A DNA stretch of 64,000 nt from Bacteroidia bacterium (GCA_030429205.1 JAUICZ010000001.1:1044806-1108805); one strand, 5' to 3'. Shown: positions 26,223 through 35,924, counted from the stretch's first letter. The notes: generated by a model not told the origin, from the letters alone. Numbers and translations are program-made.

Positions 26223-29200
26223 ATTGCCTTTGATAAGAATATTTTCGATAATCATAATACAGTTTTTTCTATTGCTACCTTACAGCAATAGAATATATGC
26301 AAAGAGTTCCTACAATTTCAGTAAAATATCTACATCTAATGGTTTAAGCGGCAATATAGTCAATGATATATTTGTCGATGACAACAATGTACTGTGGGTT
26401 GCAACACAAGCCGGTGTGAGTCTCATAGATGCTTTTAGTGTTACTAATCTTGAACTCCCCAATAATATTGGAAGCCGATTTTCAAGTATTAGGTTGATGG
26501 ATGACAATAGTGTTCTCCTAACAAAAGATAAACTTAATGCTGTATTTGTTGATTACGGTTACATGAAGTCGTGGATAGATAGTGTCAGCGGTTATCGCTT
26601 TCGTGATATTAATGGTAGAGTTGTATACAACGATGTATCTGAGTATGATTCAATCAATAGGCTAATTAACATAAATTTTGATAAAAAGTTATATGTCAAT
26701 TGGAGTTATGAACCAGTTTATGAATTGTGTATGTTGAGCCATGGAGCCTATTTTTTTACTTATAACGGATTAACCTATTTAGGTCTTCAAAAAAAAATAA
26801 ATTATATAAATGAGAGCATCAGTACTAGTAACGTGGCTAGAATTGAGGACGAACTTTTGTTTATGCAGCCATCAGGATGTTTGGTTAGGTTGTTACCTGA
26901 TAATAATAGCATACTTGAGAGTCCTATTCATCAGTTTGCAAAAAATGCAAGGATAATTAAGTCTGATGGTAATTCTATATTTATTGTTTCTCAAGACAGC
27001 ATATTTCATTTGAAATACAACCAATATGAAGAACTGGAGTTAGAGTATCTTTTTGATAACCGATATATAGCACAAAATGCATTTAAATGTCTTATAATTG
27101 ATAGTGGTAACCTTGTGTTTGCTACAAAAAACGACGGAATATTGTTGGCTAAGAAATGCTATTTAAGGAAGGCATTTAGTCACGATAGCTTGGCGCATGT
27201 AGAGTTGTTATCAATAGGTGGTAGTAGAACTATAATCAGTTTGAACCAAAAGAAGATCTACTCGGATAATAAGAAGGATTGTTGGCTTACAGGGGAAAAA
27301 ACTAAGGGGTTTGCTATAAGAGCTTTTTTAGAGACTAATAACCATTGTGTCTATTATACTTTATATAAAAACAATAGCTCTTTTCTTTACAAGGCTGAGT
27401 CTTTTTGTGCGGAACCAGCCTTAATAGGTAAGTACCAAGACAATATTACATGTCTGTATAAAGATTTGAATGATAACCTATGGTATGCAGGTTCTAGAAA
27501 TATTGGATACATTCAAAAAGGAAAGGATATTGAGGTGCTGACTTCAGATAAACCTCAATATAAAGTGACCAACTTTCTTCAATTAAATGCAGACTCTTTC
27601 TTATATACGACTAATAAAGGGCTATTTATACTTGACACAAAAAGAGCTAAGAAATTCGAATATAAGGAGTTAAGTGGTGTAGAATGTAGAGATATTAAAT
27701 CTATTGATGATTCTCTCCATTTGATAACAACATATGGTAAAGGTGTTTATTTTTTTAATGGTAAGAACCTAAGCAAGTTGAGGTTGGATTTTGCAGGGCA
27801 ATTATCATTTACGCATAAGATTTTAGAGTATAATGACTCTTTATTTATAATAATGTGTAACAATGGAGTGTCTATAACAACAAAAAAAAATATAAAGCGC
27901 TGGATATACAATAATGAAGAGTTGTATTTAAACTATCTGACAAGTATTAAGACTTATGAATATAATGGAAATGGGAAGAATATTATTGCTATAGACTCAA
28001 GTAATGTACTGTATTTTCCAACTATGAGCGGTATTGTATCTCTAAATGTGCTGGATATAAAACGGGCAAAGATCGTTGTCCCAATAAAGATAAGGGAGGT
28101 AATAGTTAATGGTGAGATACATGAAGATAAGGCAAGCATTACACTTGCACCCGGAGATAATAGTATAGATATTCAATTGTTTGGAGATATTCGTTTTAGA
28201 GGGAATATGAATGGGTATTATTACGCACTAACTGAAGTTGGTGATTCAGATATAAAAGAAAATAAGTGGAAGTACATTTCAAGAGGGCATCTTCATTTTG
28301 ATAAATTATCACATGGGAAGTATACGCTTACTATCATGAAGAAGGAGGTTCTTGACGAAAAGTCATCTACATACAAAACTATACAAATAAATGTCATGCC
28401 TTATTGGTATGAGACAATGTTGTTTAAAATAATATCAATAATAATTCTGTTAGGTGGGGCTTCATTGGTATGGTATCTTCGGCAAAAAGAGCTAACTAAG
28501 ACTAATGCTCTATTAAACAAAAAAATAGATGTAGCTACTCAAGGTCTTCGACGCAGAAATGCTATTCATAACAAGCTCATGAATTTATTGAGCCATGAGT
28601 TATTAGGTCGATTAAATGCTGTAAATACCATAATCCGGTTGAATGATTTAAATCAAAAAAATGACACTTGCAATGCGGTATCGCAAACATTAAAGGATAC
28701 TGAGCAGTCTGTTGAACATATACTTAATTGGCTTATTCTTGATAAAGAAAATTTCGTGTTAAAATACGAGCTTATTAAACTAGCTGATTTAGTTACAAAA
28801 TCAATTGATAAAGTTTATGTTCTCAATAAAGACAATACTAGTCTTGTTGATACATCTCAGGTTGATCAATCCGTTGTCGTATACTCAGATAAGTATGTGT
28901 TGGAAGTTTTAATGGTCAATATTATTACAAACGCCAAAAAATATGGAAGAGGCTCTACTGTAATAATAACTACAGAGGTGAAAAAAGAATCAATACTGAT
29001 TACTATAATTGATGAGGGACCAGGATTTAATAAAGAAGTATTAGAGTATATTGATTTGATCAAAAGTGACAACTTTGTTTACAGGCCAATGAATAAGGAT
29101 GTAAAATCAGGGTTGGGGATTGAGATTATAATAGAGCTTGTTGCGTTACTTAAAGGTCAGGTTTCGTTCTCAAATGTGGTAGAAAATGCCGGGGCAAGAG

Positions 29201-29235
29201 TTGTTCTTACATTGCCAATTGCTACAGATATATAA
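26206..29235 (+). CDS. Y_Y_Y-domain sensor histidine kinase
   Basis: A 1009-residue membrane kinase starting at GTG inside the regulator gene. A signal segment (FSIIIIQFFLLLPYS) precedes a periplasmic propeller with repeats such as GLSGNIVNDIFVDDNNVLWVATQAGVSLID, a Y_Y_Y domain near 645-720, one membrane helix near 740-758 (ISIIILLGGASLVWYL), and a HisKA-like region with H797 (NLLSHELLGRL; unusual, ISHELRTPL is usual) and an ATPase domain with the N-box NIITNAKKYG near 905, then DEGPGF and SGLGIEII. The stimulus is unknown. Confidence 0.92.
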   Translation: MTLQNKLPLIRIFSIIIIQFFLLLPYSNRIYAKSSYNFSKISTSNGLSGNIVNDIFVDDNNVLWVATQAGVSLIDAFSVTNLELPNNIGSRFSSIRLMDDNSVLLTKDKLNAVFVDYGYMKSWIDSVSGYRFRDINGRVVYNDVSEYDSINRLININFDKKLYVNWSYEPVYELCMLSHGAYFFTYNGLTYLGLQKKINYINESISTSNVARIEDELLFMQPSGCLVRLLPDNNSILESPIHQFAKNARIIKSDGNSIFIVSQDSIFHLKYNQYEELELEYLFDNRYIAQNAFKCLIIDSGNLVFATKNDGILLAKKCYLRKAFSHDSLAHVELLSIGGSRTIISLNQKKIYSDNKKDCWLTGEKTKGFAIRAFLETNNHCVYYTLYKNNSSFLYKAESFCAEPALIGKYQDNITCLYKDLNDNLWYAGSRNIGYIQKGKDIEVLTSDKPQYKVTNFLQLNADSFLYTTNKGLFILDTKRAKKFEYKELSGVECRDIKSIDDSLHLITTYGKGVYFFNGKNLSKLRLDFAGQLSFTHKILEYNDSLFIIMCNNGVSITTKKNIKRWIYNNEELYLNYLTSIKTYEYNGNGKNIIAIDSSNVLYFPTMSGIVSLNVLDIKRAKIVVPIKIREVIVNGEIHEDKASITLAPGDNSIDIQLFGDIRFRGNMNGYYYALTEVGDSDIKENKWKYISRGHLHFDKLSHGKYTLTIMKKEVLDEKSSTYKTIQINVMPYWYETMLFKIISIIILLGGASLVWYLRQKELTKTNALLNKKIDVATQGLRRRNAIHNKLMNLLSHELLGRLNAVNTIIRLNDLNQKNDTCNAVSQTLKDTEQSVEHILNWLILDKENFVLKYELIKLADLVTKSIDKVYVLNKDNTSLVDTSQVDQSVVVYSDKYVLEVLMVNIITNAKKYGRGSTVIITTEVKKESILITIIDEGPGFNKEVLEYIDLIKSDNFVYRPMNKDVKSGLGIEIIIELVALLKGQVSFSNVVENAGARVVLTLPIATDI

Positions 29236-29352
29236 TTAAACAATCGTTGTAGTTATTTTTCTACATGCGTACCTTTTTTTTCTACAGTGTAGAACCCTTA
29301 GTTCAAGAATCTATACAATTACTTTGTAATAGTATCAATTTTAGGATGTCTG

Positions 29353-29979
29353 ATGTTGAAAATACTATTATACACAGAGAAAGAAGATGTTAAGGGCGTT
29401 TTTTCATTTTTACTAAATACTTTACAATATAAGCATGAGATTTTCGATTTAGAAACTACAAGTATAGATCATCTTTATGCAGATATTCATGCTTTCAAAC
29501 CAAATATTGTATTGATGGAGGCTGAATGCTTTTATACTTATGGTGTCAGCATGAAGCAACGTTTACAGAGAATAAGATCAATTAGCTTTTTATTGGAAAT
29601 GGCAGATGCAATTGATTTAGAAGAACTGGCCGATATAGATAACAATGTTGTGAAATGTGTAATTGCTGAGGATTTGTTAAAGCAACTGTTGTTAAAAGTA
29701 ACTGCGCAGCATCACCTGAATATTGATACGAAGTCAATACAAAATGTAATTACTTATTACAAGTCTTCTAATGATTCACATGACCAATACGAGTTAACAC
29801 GATCTGAGAAGAAAGTGCTCAACCAATTAGTAGATGGAGGCAGCTATAAAATTATTGCCAGTAGTCTTTCCCTGTCCGTAGAAACCGTCAAAACACATAT
29901 CAGGAATATATACAGGAAGCTGGGTGTGAATAACTCCGCCTCAGCAGTTGCCTTATCTATTCGTAAGGGGTTGGTTTAA
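29353..29979 (+). CDS. LuxR-family regulator with a degenerate receiver
   Basis: This 208-residue protein has the size and layout of a NarL regulator, but its receiver has lost its key residues: the acidic pocket is replaced by LLYTEKED and the phosphoacceptor Asp by Glu56 (PNIVLMEAECF). The C-terminal LuxR domain is intact (ELTRSEKKVLNQLVDGGSYKIIASSLSLSVETVKTHIRNIYRKLGV). It should bind DNA without normal phosphorylation, perhaps constitutively or through protein contacts. It lies directly before five secreted-protein genes, so it is a strong candidate for control of the operators there. Confidence 0.88.
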   Translation: MLKILLYTEKEDVKGVFSFLLNTLQYKHEIFDLETTSIDHLYADIHAFKPNIVLMEAECFYTYGVSMKQRLQRIRSISFLLEMADAIDLEELADIDNNVVKCVIAEDLLKQLLLKVTAQHHLNIDTKSIQNVITYYKSSNDSHDQYELTRSEKKVLNQLVDGGSYKIIASSLSLSVETVKTHIRNIYRKLGVNNSASAVALSIRKGLV

Positions 29980-30031
29980 TAAATGCTCAATTGATTTACG
30001 AGTTAATGAAAAAGATATTCTGTTGGTCAAT

Positions 30032-30062
30032 GTAAATGTCCGCACATAGGGCGGGCATTTAC
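30032..30062 (+). terminator. Hairpin after the degenerate-receiver regulator
   Basis: A 12-bp stem (GTAAATGTCCGC paired, one G-T) with a 7-nt loop, 50 bp after the stop. It lacks a clear T run on either side. Confidence 0.5.
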
Positions 30063-30075
30063 TTATAAGTGCAGT

Positions 30076-30122
30076 TCACCCGTTTTAGGTATTTTTTGAA
30101 CTTGGTATTCTATTGATCTTTA
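30076..30122 (+). promoter_or_regulatory. Operator-promoter copy 1 (surface protein gene)
   Basis: Operator TCACCCGTTTTAGGTA (30076-30091), then 23 nt, then -7-like GATCTTTA. It lies 41 bp before the start of the 600-residue secreted protein. It is the member with the spacer and -7 box that deviate most. Confidence 0.7.
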
Positions 30123-30163
30123 CACTGTAGTTTTTAAAAACGTCATTTTGAAATTCGATTAAT

Positions 30164-31966
30164 ATGAATAAATTTTTAGTTTTTTCAGCATCCTTTTTAT
30201 TGCTCAGCAATATGAATGTGTCTGCTCAGGAAAGTGTTTATATAAGCGACCCCGATAACATATACATTGACAATGATCTGGCACTAACTATGGCTGGTGG
30301 TGCTACTGTTGCTACCGACACTTTAGTGTTTGATGATACTTTGTATGCGCGTGGTGGTACTTTTACCGGATATTACAAATTAAAGAGGCTCTCTGTTGAT
30401 GGTGGTAGTACTGTCACGCTTGATTCTGCCGGTACTGATGTTACAGAAATAATGATCACTGGAGGTGTTCATGTGACGGGCAGTAGTACGCTTGATGCCA
30501 AGGGGCAGTTACGATTATTGTCAAAAGCGACAGTAACAGGCAAAGACAGTACAGGCCGTATTGAAGAGTTGACCAGTGGCAACTCTGTAACCGGTACTGT
30601 AACTATAGAGCGTTATATACCTGGCGGGAAACGCAGGTATCGCTTTTTTTCACACCCGTTTACCACAACACAAACACTTTCTGCAAGCCTTATGGATGAT
30701 ATTGATGTGACAGGTAGTGGTGGTAGTACTAATGGTTTTACTACTACACAAACCAATAATCCTAGCTGTTGGTGGTTTGATGCTACATTGGGTGATACTG
30801 CTACATCCGGCCCTAATCCGGGATGGCAGGCATTTACCAGTGCCAATGCTACAAACTGGGGCCGCCATCAAGGCTTGTATTTGCTTGTAAGAGGTGCAAA
30901 AGGAGAAGGTTTGAACGGGCAAGCTTACACCCCAAGTCCGGTTACTATTGATATGACCGGGCCGGTAAACCAAGGCAGTCAAACGATTAATCTGTTTACA
31001 GGTGTAAATGGTGGTGCTTTCAATATTGTGGGTAATCCATATCCGAGTGCTGTTAACCTCAAAACGCCTGTTAATAATATGTCCAACAAAAAAGGCTCCG
31101 GCTTTTGGCTGATGAATAGCAATATGGGGTCTGTTGGCGCTTATGAAGTTTACCTTTACAATACCGATGCTATGTTGCCTAGCAATAGTGCTTTTGCCAT
31201 TGATGTTACGGCAAACACCAGCATTACTTTCCAGGAAAGCTATAAAACAGATACAGGCAGGGCAGTTTTTAAAGGAACTGCTGTGCAGGATATTGTTGAG
31301 TTTCAGGTGCATTCCGGCAGCATCTATTGGGATAAAATGTACGTTGTGTTCGATCCGGCGGCTGATGCTGATTTTGACAATGCAGATGCCCGCAAGTTTA
31401 CCAATGCAGATGCTAATCTGTATGCCGTTACTGACGATGGAGTTCAAGTTAGTATAAATGGCTTGCCCTTTAGCAACAACAAAGTAGTGCCGGTAAACTT
31501 TGATACTAAAATTGCAGATAACTATGAAATAAGAGTTACAGAATATACGTTGCAACCAGCCTATCAGTTGTACCTGATAGATAAGTACATGAACACATCT
31601 ACACTATTAAAGCCGGGATCTACTTATCGTTTTGCTGTTACAAGCGATACATTAAGTGCAGGCGCCAGGTTTCAGCTAGGGTTTACAGATTTGGCTGTGC
31701 CTGAAGTAAGCAAAGGTGGGCTTAAAATATACCCTAACCCTGTTCATGATATACTCACTGTAGAGTTTGAAGAACCTATATCAAAAGAAACTGCAATGCT
31801 TGATATTATAGACAATACCGGACGGAAAGTAATGTCTCAAAAGTTAGACAGTGGTGTTAGCAGGGTAGATCTTTCTGTGTCTGAGCTTGCAGCCGGTGTT
31901 TACCATGTTCAAATTTCAGGATCATCTAATATCGCATTTTCCAAATTTATCAAAATAGCTGAATAG
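30164..31966 (+). CDS. Secreted T9SS-sorted protein, 600 residues
   Basis: The signal peptide is MNKFLVFSASFLLLSNMNVSAQ. Residues 25-150 are a beta-rich stretch of Thr/Ser/Asp repeats (DTLVFDDTLYARGGTF, VTVTGKDSTGRIEE), a parallel-beta-like segment. The centre has an NIVGNPYPSAVNL motif typical of large Bacteroidota surface proteins. The C-terminal 75 residues form a T9SS sorting domain (GLKIYPNPVHDILTVEFEEPIS ... AAGVYHVQISG). It is preceded by operator copy 1, so its expression is likely linked to the exosortase locus. Its role is not known. Confidence 0.88.
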   Translation: MNKFLVFSASFLLLSNMNVSAQESVYISDPDNIYIDNDLALTMAGGATVATDTLVFDDTLYARGGTFTGYYKLKRLSVDGGSTVTLDSAGTDVTEIMITGGVHVTGSSTLDAKGQLRLLSKATVTGKDSTGRIEELTSGNSVTGTVTIERYIPGGKRRYRFFSHPFTTTQTLSASLMDDIDVTGSGGSTNGFTTTQTNNPSCWWFDATLGDTATSGPNPGWQAFTSANATNWGRHQGLYLLVRGAKGEGLNGQAYTPSPVTIDMTGPVNQGSQTINLFTGVNGGAFNIVGNPYPSAVNLKTPVNNMSNKKGSGFWLMNSNMGSVGAYEVYLYNTDAMLPSNSAFAIDVTANTSITFQESYKTDTGRAVFKGTAVQDIVEFQVHSGSIYWDKMYVVFDPAADADFDNADARKFTNADANLYAVTDDGVQVSINGLPFSNNKVVPVNFDTKIADNYEIRVTEYTLQPAYQLYLIDKYMNTSTLLKPGSTYRFAVTSDTLSAGARFQLGFTDLAVPEVSKGGLKIYPNPVHDILTVEFEEPISKETAMLDIIDNTGRKVMSQKLDSGVSRVDLSVSELAAGVYHVQISGSSNIAFSKFIKIAE

Positions 31967-32079
31967 ATTTTTAACAGTATCGTGAATCAATAATTCAGAA
32001 CCTCTTGTGCAGTAGCGGTAATGAATTGAAACGTATAATAATTAATTAAACATCGATAATAAATAGTAAACAATAGATT

Positions 32080-33147
32080 ATGAAAAAGTATTTATTAGTC
32101 TTAACGAGTGCATTCATTATTACCTCGGTTAATGCACAAGTGAAAGTAGGAACATCTGCCGGTGCCCCTCATGCAAGTTCTGTAATGGAGCTGGAAAGCA
32201 CATCAAAAGGTTTTTTACCGCCCAGGATGACTACGGCTCAGCGCGATGCTATCAGCAGCCCGGCGGTAGGTTTAGTAGTGTATAATACAGAACGTGCTTG
32301 TTTAGAAACATATGATGGTAGCATTTGGGATTGTATAGCAAAAAGTGATGCTCCTGTAACTAGTAGGTTTGGTCGTTTGGGTAGTACGTTTACTACTCCA
32401 CATGGTAGTGCATCTACAGCATTCAGCACAAATACTGATTGTAGTAACAAAATTATATCTACCGGTTATACACCAACTAACTGTGCAGGTACCACTACTG
32501 TTGGTGCTAATTCATACAGTAGGGTGTTTATTAACGGACAATGCTGGCTACAAACTAACCTAAAAGAATTTCCTAACGCTTTTAGCGGGTATACTACTAC
32601 CAGTTGGTTGAACACGCCCGCAGATGATAAAGGTTATTGGGGATACTATAATGCATCAGACACCACCGGCGCTTCAGGTTGGGGGGCCACGGAGCCTTTT
32701 GCTGGTGCCGGACTGATATATCAATGGTCCGCAGCTATGAACAACTCTATAACTGAAAGGGCGCAGGGAGTATGCCCTACAGGATTTCATGTACCCAGTG
32801 ATTGTGAATGGAAATTTTTGGAGCACGGTTTAGGCATGAGTGTTGCAACTCAGGATAGTATTAGCACATTTCGTACCAGCGGCAATGTAGGCAGTCAGTT
32901 AGGCAATTTTACGAGTGGGGGTACCAATAGCAGCGGATTTACAGCCTTGATTTCACCTTCTCGACTTTACACCACAGGTGCTTTCGGCAGTTCTACTGGT
33001 GGGCTCGGCTTGTGGACTTCTACTAGTGATAATACTACTAACACGAAGCGAGCTATACGCCGAGGACTTACACCCAGTAGCACAGGTGTACAACGTAACC
33101 CGTACCCTAATGCACTTGGGTCTTCTCTACGCTGCCTAAGAGATTAA
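32080..33147 (+). CDS. Secreted FISUMP-domain protein
   Basis: A signal peptide (MKKYLLVLTSAFIITSVNAQ) precedes the segment VKVGTSAGAPHASSVMELESTSKGFLPPRM, common to Bacteroidota secreted proteins, and a FISUMP-type region (Fibrobacter succinogenes major paralogous domain) from about 145: FINGQCWLQTNLKEFP, WGYYNASDTTGAS, QGVCPTGFHVPSDCEWKFLE, SLRCLRD at the end. The Cys-rich fold is extracellular. No sorting domain is visible at its C-terminus. The N-terminal module is paralogous to the 177-residue protein at 34899. It follows the 600-residue protein by 113 bp on the same strand and may be cotranscribed. Confidence 0.88.
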   Translation: MKKYLLVLTSAFIITSVNAQVKVGTSAGAPHASSVMELESTSKGFLPPRMTTAQRDAISSPAVGLVVYNTERACLETYDGSIWDCIAKSDAPVTSRFGRLGSTFTTPHGSASTAFSTNTDCSNKIISTGYTPTNCAGTTTVGANSYSRVFINGQCWLQTNLKEFPNAFSGYTTTSWLNTPADDKGYWGYYNASDTTGASGWGATEPFAGAGLIYQWSAAMNNSITERAQGVCPTGFHVPSDCEWKFLEHGLGMSVATQDSISTFRTSGNVGSQLGNFTSGGTNSSGFTALISPSRLYTTGAFGSSTGGLGLWTSTSDNTTNTKRAIRRGLTPSSTGVQRNPYPNALGSSLRCLRD

Positions 33148-33173
33148 TAATAGCTTATATTGGCAATATATTG

Positions 33174-33208
33174 TAGCAGGATGCATAATAGAAAAATGCA
33201 TCCTGCTA
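33174..33208 (+). terminator. Long perfect hairpin after the FISUMP gene
   Basis: A 13-bp perfect stem (TAGCAGGATGCAT / ATGCATCCTGCTA) with a 9-nt loop. There is no T run behind it, so it may be a terminator or an mRNA-end stabiliser. Nothing else is seen in 33209-33432. Confidence 0.6.
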
Positions 33209-33432
33209 TAAAATATACGGATAGCTGAGTGCTATTTATGTCTGTGTTATTTCTCAGCTCAGTTTTTCAAGAATATGTTTTAGTATCAGTTGGCCTTAGG
33301 CAGTAGTTAGCTACTTAACCTTTATGTTATGAAGTGATGTATTTACAACTGCTTATGAGTTGCTTCTAACCTAACTATCTTACCCCCATCTATAAGCATC
33401 TTCACCTGTTTAATGTTTTATACATATATAGA

Positions 33433-34824
33433 ATGATATACCAATTTAATTCAACCACTGTTAAGTATATTTTTTGTGGTTTGTTTTTTTTGTTGGCTAA
33501 CACTACCCATGCGCAAGATTCAATAGTCATCAGAGGTGAGTTGATAAACAATACCAAGTATTCAATTGCTGTGCTTGAGCAGTTTGGCATAGGCAGCCAC
33601 AGCATTTACAAGGCGGCTATTAATAATGGCCGTTTTTCTATCCTGCTACCGGCAAATAAAGCTCCGGGTATTTACCGGCTCAGATATAGTTTGGCTGAGC
33701 AAGATCGTTTTGTTGATATAATTATTAACGGAGAAGACAGCGTTAGTTTTACATTAGACATGTTCCGTAATACGAACATGCCTGTATTTCTTAATTCTGA
33801 TGAAAACATATCCTGGTACAATTATAGGCAGTCTTTAGGAGATCTTGAATACCTAATATATTATCTCGGCAATTTCATAGCCGGTTATCCGGATAAGTCT
33901 GATAGAATAACTGAGGATGCTCGCAAACTGAGGACTGATAAGATACAAGCTGCCGTTGAATTAAGAAGTAATTACATCCGAGAGCACAGAGATGAAATAT
34001 CAGGGAAGATAGTAGCAGAGCAACCCCTTTATTATCCACGTCCTGAAGATCCATACCAGCTTAAAGCATATAATCGCTGGGCGGGATATTGGGAGCATAT
34101 CAACTGCTCTGATACAGAATTATTAAACACCCCTTTGTATACAGAGCACATTATTCAGTACATGCGATATTGGATAGATCCTGATATCGGTTTTGAGGAG
34201 GAAGAGCAGAACGATGGATTTATAAAAAGCATAGATACCGTAATGAAGTATTTTTCTGCGAATGAGACAATGAGAAATTTTGCGGTACGTTACCTGACCT
34301 TAGGTTTCAAAGAATTGGGGGCAGAGAAAATAGTTGAGTATATAGACAAGAATTATCGGTCTGAGGAGCAATGTGAAACTGATATAGAGTTGCAAGAGAG
34401 ACTGGAGGCTTATAATAGGTTGTCTACAGGTAAGCCTGCTCCTAAGATATATTTTACCAATAGCATGGGGGTAGAGCAGGAGTACTTTTGGAGCAACAAA
34501 GACGCAGATACGCTAATAGTGGCCTTTTGGGCAAGCTGGTGCCCGCATTGTGTAGAGGGTATGCCGCAACTGGATAGCATGCTTGCGGTAAGGAAAGGTA
34601 TAAAAGCTATAGCCATCAGCCTTGATGATGTAGGAACTGAATATATGAATGCCGTTAGTACACTTAACAACATGCAACACTATTGTGATTTTAAGAAATG
34701 GCAGAGCAAACCTGTAGAAGATTATCATATAGTTGCTACACCTAGCTTTTTTATGGTGGGTAAAGGAGGTGTTATTATTGATAAATACAGTTCTATACGC
34801 TCATTATTGAGAGATATACAATGA
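33433..34824 (+). CDS. Exported TlpA/ResA-like thiol-disulfide protein
   Basis: A signal peptide (about residues 12-27, FCGLFFLLANTTHAQ) is followed by about 300 residues of helical and beta text like the DUF4369-type N-terminal part of Bacteroidota thioredoxins (IRGELINNTKYSIAVLEQFG) and a C-terminal thioredoxin domain (about 345-460) with active site W369-C370-P-H-C373 (VAFWASWCPHCVEGMPQLDSML) and a cis-Pro-like TPSFF. It should work in the periplasm as a reductase or oxidase. Why it is inside this locus is not clear; it may service Cys-rich secreted partners such as the FISUMP protein. Confidence 0.88.
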   Translation: MIYQFNSTTVKYIFCGLFFLLANTTHAQDSIVIRGELINNTKYSIAVLEQFGIGSHSIYKAAINNGRFSILLPANKAPGIYRLRYSLAEQDRFVDIIINGEDSVSFTLDMFRNTNMPVFLNSDENISWYNYRQSLGDLEYLIYYLGNFIAGYPDKSDRITEDARKLRTDKIQAAVELRSNYIREHRDEISGKIVAEQPLYYPRPEDPYQLKAYNRWAGYWEHINCSDTELLNTPLYTEHIIQYMRYWIDPDIGFEEEEQNDGFIKSIDTVMKYFSANETMRNFAVRYLTLGFKELGAEKIVEYIDKNYRSEEQCETDIELQERLEAYNRLSTGKPAPKIYFTNSMGVEQEYFWSNKDADTLIVAFWASWCPHCVEGMPQLDSMLAVRKGIKAIAISLDDVGTEYMNAVSTLNNMQHYCDFKKWQSKPVEDYHIVATPSFFMVGKGGVIIDKYSSIRSLLRDIQ

Positions 34825-34840
34825 GCTGATCTCTCATTTT

Positions 34841-34886
34841 TACCCCATTTTAGGTATTTTAAAGAACCTGAGATATCGCAATTTTG
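34841..34886 (+). promoter_or_regulatory. Operator-promoter copy 2
   Basis: Operator TACCCCATTTTAGGTA (34841-34856), exactly 22 nt, then CAATTTTG (34879-34886), an A-nn-TTTG form of the -7 box. The ATG follows 13 bp later. Confidence 0.78.
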
Positions 34887-34898
34887 CCGACAAAAAAG

Positions 34899-35429
34899 AT
34901 GAGAAAATTCTTATGTCTTTTGGCAATAATGTTTCCGACTATTGCTTTTTGTCAGGTTAAGATAGGCACCAATGCAGGTCCCCCGAATTCTGCCGCTATA
35001 CTTGAGTTAGAGAGCACCGCAAAAGGTTTTTTGTTACCGCGTCTTAGTAACAATAACAGAGACTCTATATCAAGCCCGCCAACAGGATTGATGATATTCA
35101 ATATTAGTGATTCTGCATTGCAGGTAAATGTAGGTACGCCTAGCGCTCCTGTTTGGCAAACATTGCAACAAGATAAGATCAGAATAGTGTCTTCTAACAA
35201 TACTCTTACTGCTAATGACAGGACTATAGTTATTACAAGTCCGGGCATAAACATTACTTTGCCATCACCTGCTGGTATGTCAGGAAAAATGTTTGTAGTC
35301 GTTAGTCAGGGTAATAGTAGTAGTATAAGTACTTATATAGACATGAATGGCTCTAGTAAAACCTCGTTGCCTAATAACAGTAGCATCACTCTGCAAAGCA
35401 ATGGACAAAGTTGGTATCGTATTCATTAA
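34899..35429 (+). CDS. Small secreted protein with the VKIGTNAGPPNSAA module
   Basis: The start is the ATG at 34899 that opens the signal peptide MRKFLCLLAIMFPTIAFC; the TTG at 34884 would add five residues and overlap the promoter. The mature part begins QVKIGTNAGPPNSAAILELES and is paralogous to the start of the FISUMP protein at 32080 (VKVGTSAGAPHASSVMELES). It has no FISUMP domain and no sorting tail, so only the N-terminal module and a beta-rich C-terminal part (SPAGMSGKMFVVVSQGNSSS) remain. Function unknown, secreted. Confidence 0.82.
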   Translation: MRKFLCLLAIMFPTIAFCQVKIGTNAGPPNSAAILELESTAKGFLLPRLSNNNRDSISSPPTGLMIFNISDSALQVNVGTPSAPVWQTLQQDKIRIVSSNNTLTANDRTIVITSPGINITLPSPAGMSGKMFVVVSQGNSSSISTYIDMNGSSKTSLPNNSSITLQSNGQSWYRIH

Positions 35430-35440
35430 TCATTACAACT

Positions 35441-35486
35441 TCACCCATAATAGGTATTTTTTGACATGCTATACCCTGTAATTTTA
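35441..35486 (+). promoter_or_regulatory. Operator-promoter copy 3 (sorting-target gene)
   Basis: Operator TCACCCATAATAGGTA (35441-35456), 22 nt, then TAATTTTA (35479-35486). It lies 15 bp before the ATG of the PxDGG sorting target. Confidence 0.8.
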
Positions 35487-35501
35487 CACAAAAATTATAC
35501 T

Positions 35502-35693
35502 ATGAATAAATTAGCATTACTATTAGTTGCATTAATGATAAGCAGTGTTTTATACGCACAGGGTCCGGGTTTTCCGGGTGATGGTGAAACTGAAGATGTA
35601 CCGTTAGATGGTGGAGCAAGTTTGCTTGCTATTGGTGCCGCAGCATATGGTGCAAAACGCCTGAAGGAATATAAAGCTAACCGCAATAAATAA
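35502..35693 (+). CDS. Short exosortase target (PxDGG-type C-terminal sorting signal)
   Basis: This 63-residue protein has a signal peptide (MNKLALLLVALMISSVLYAQ), a 10-residue acidic stretch and a tripartite C-terminus: motif PLDGG, hydrophobic ASLLAIGAAAYGA, and basic KRLKEYKANRNK. This is the layout of PEP-CTERM-like signals; the Bacteroidota variant is called PID-CTERM or similar. The mature peptide is very short, so it may be little more than a sorting tag. The start at 35502 is fixed by the signal peptide; the ORF opens 12 codons earlier. An exosortase gene is 260 bp downstream. Confidence 0.85.
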   Translation: MNKLALLLVALMISSVLYAQGPGFPGDGETEDVPLDGGASLLAIGAAAYGAKRLKEYKANRNK

Positions 35694-35717
35694 CTTAATC
35701 TACAAATTTTTTAAACT

Positions 35718-35924
35718 ATGGTTCAAGTTAAGTTCTATAATCTTAGCATATATGATTTTGGTGAAAAGCATAACAATGATATATCAGGTAAATTATATTG
35801 CTCTATATCTAACATTAATGACCTCAGCTCATTAAAAGACTTTGATGATTTAGTAAAGGCTATTAAAAATGCTAAGCAAGAATTTATTGAAATGAGAAAA
35901 GCTTATAGGCTGAAAACTGTATAG
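35718..35924 (+). CDS. Hypothetical 68-residue protein between sorting target and exosortase
   Basis: I do not recognise it. It is soluble and charged (VKFYNLSIYDFGEKHNNDISGKLYCSIS, then DFDDLVKAIKNAKQEFIEMRKAYRLK) with no signal peptide. It starts 24 bp after the sorting target and ends 31 bp before the exosortase, which suggests membership of the same transcript. Confidence 0.6.
   Translation: MVQVKFYNLSIYDFGEKHNNDISGKLYCSISNINDLSSLKDFDDLVKAIKNAKQEFIEMRKAYRLKTV

Noticed and set aside
30650-31555. A 301-residue minus-strand frame opposite the secreted protein
   Set aside because: It is antisense to a clear T9SS protein and its text looks like a shadow frame.
33380-33425. A degenerate operator copy before the thioredoxin-like gene
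   Set aside because: TACCCCCATCTATAAG lacks the GGTA half and a TAnnTTTG box at the right place.
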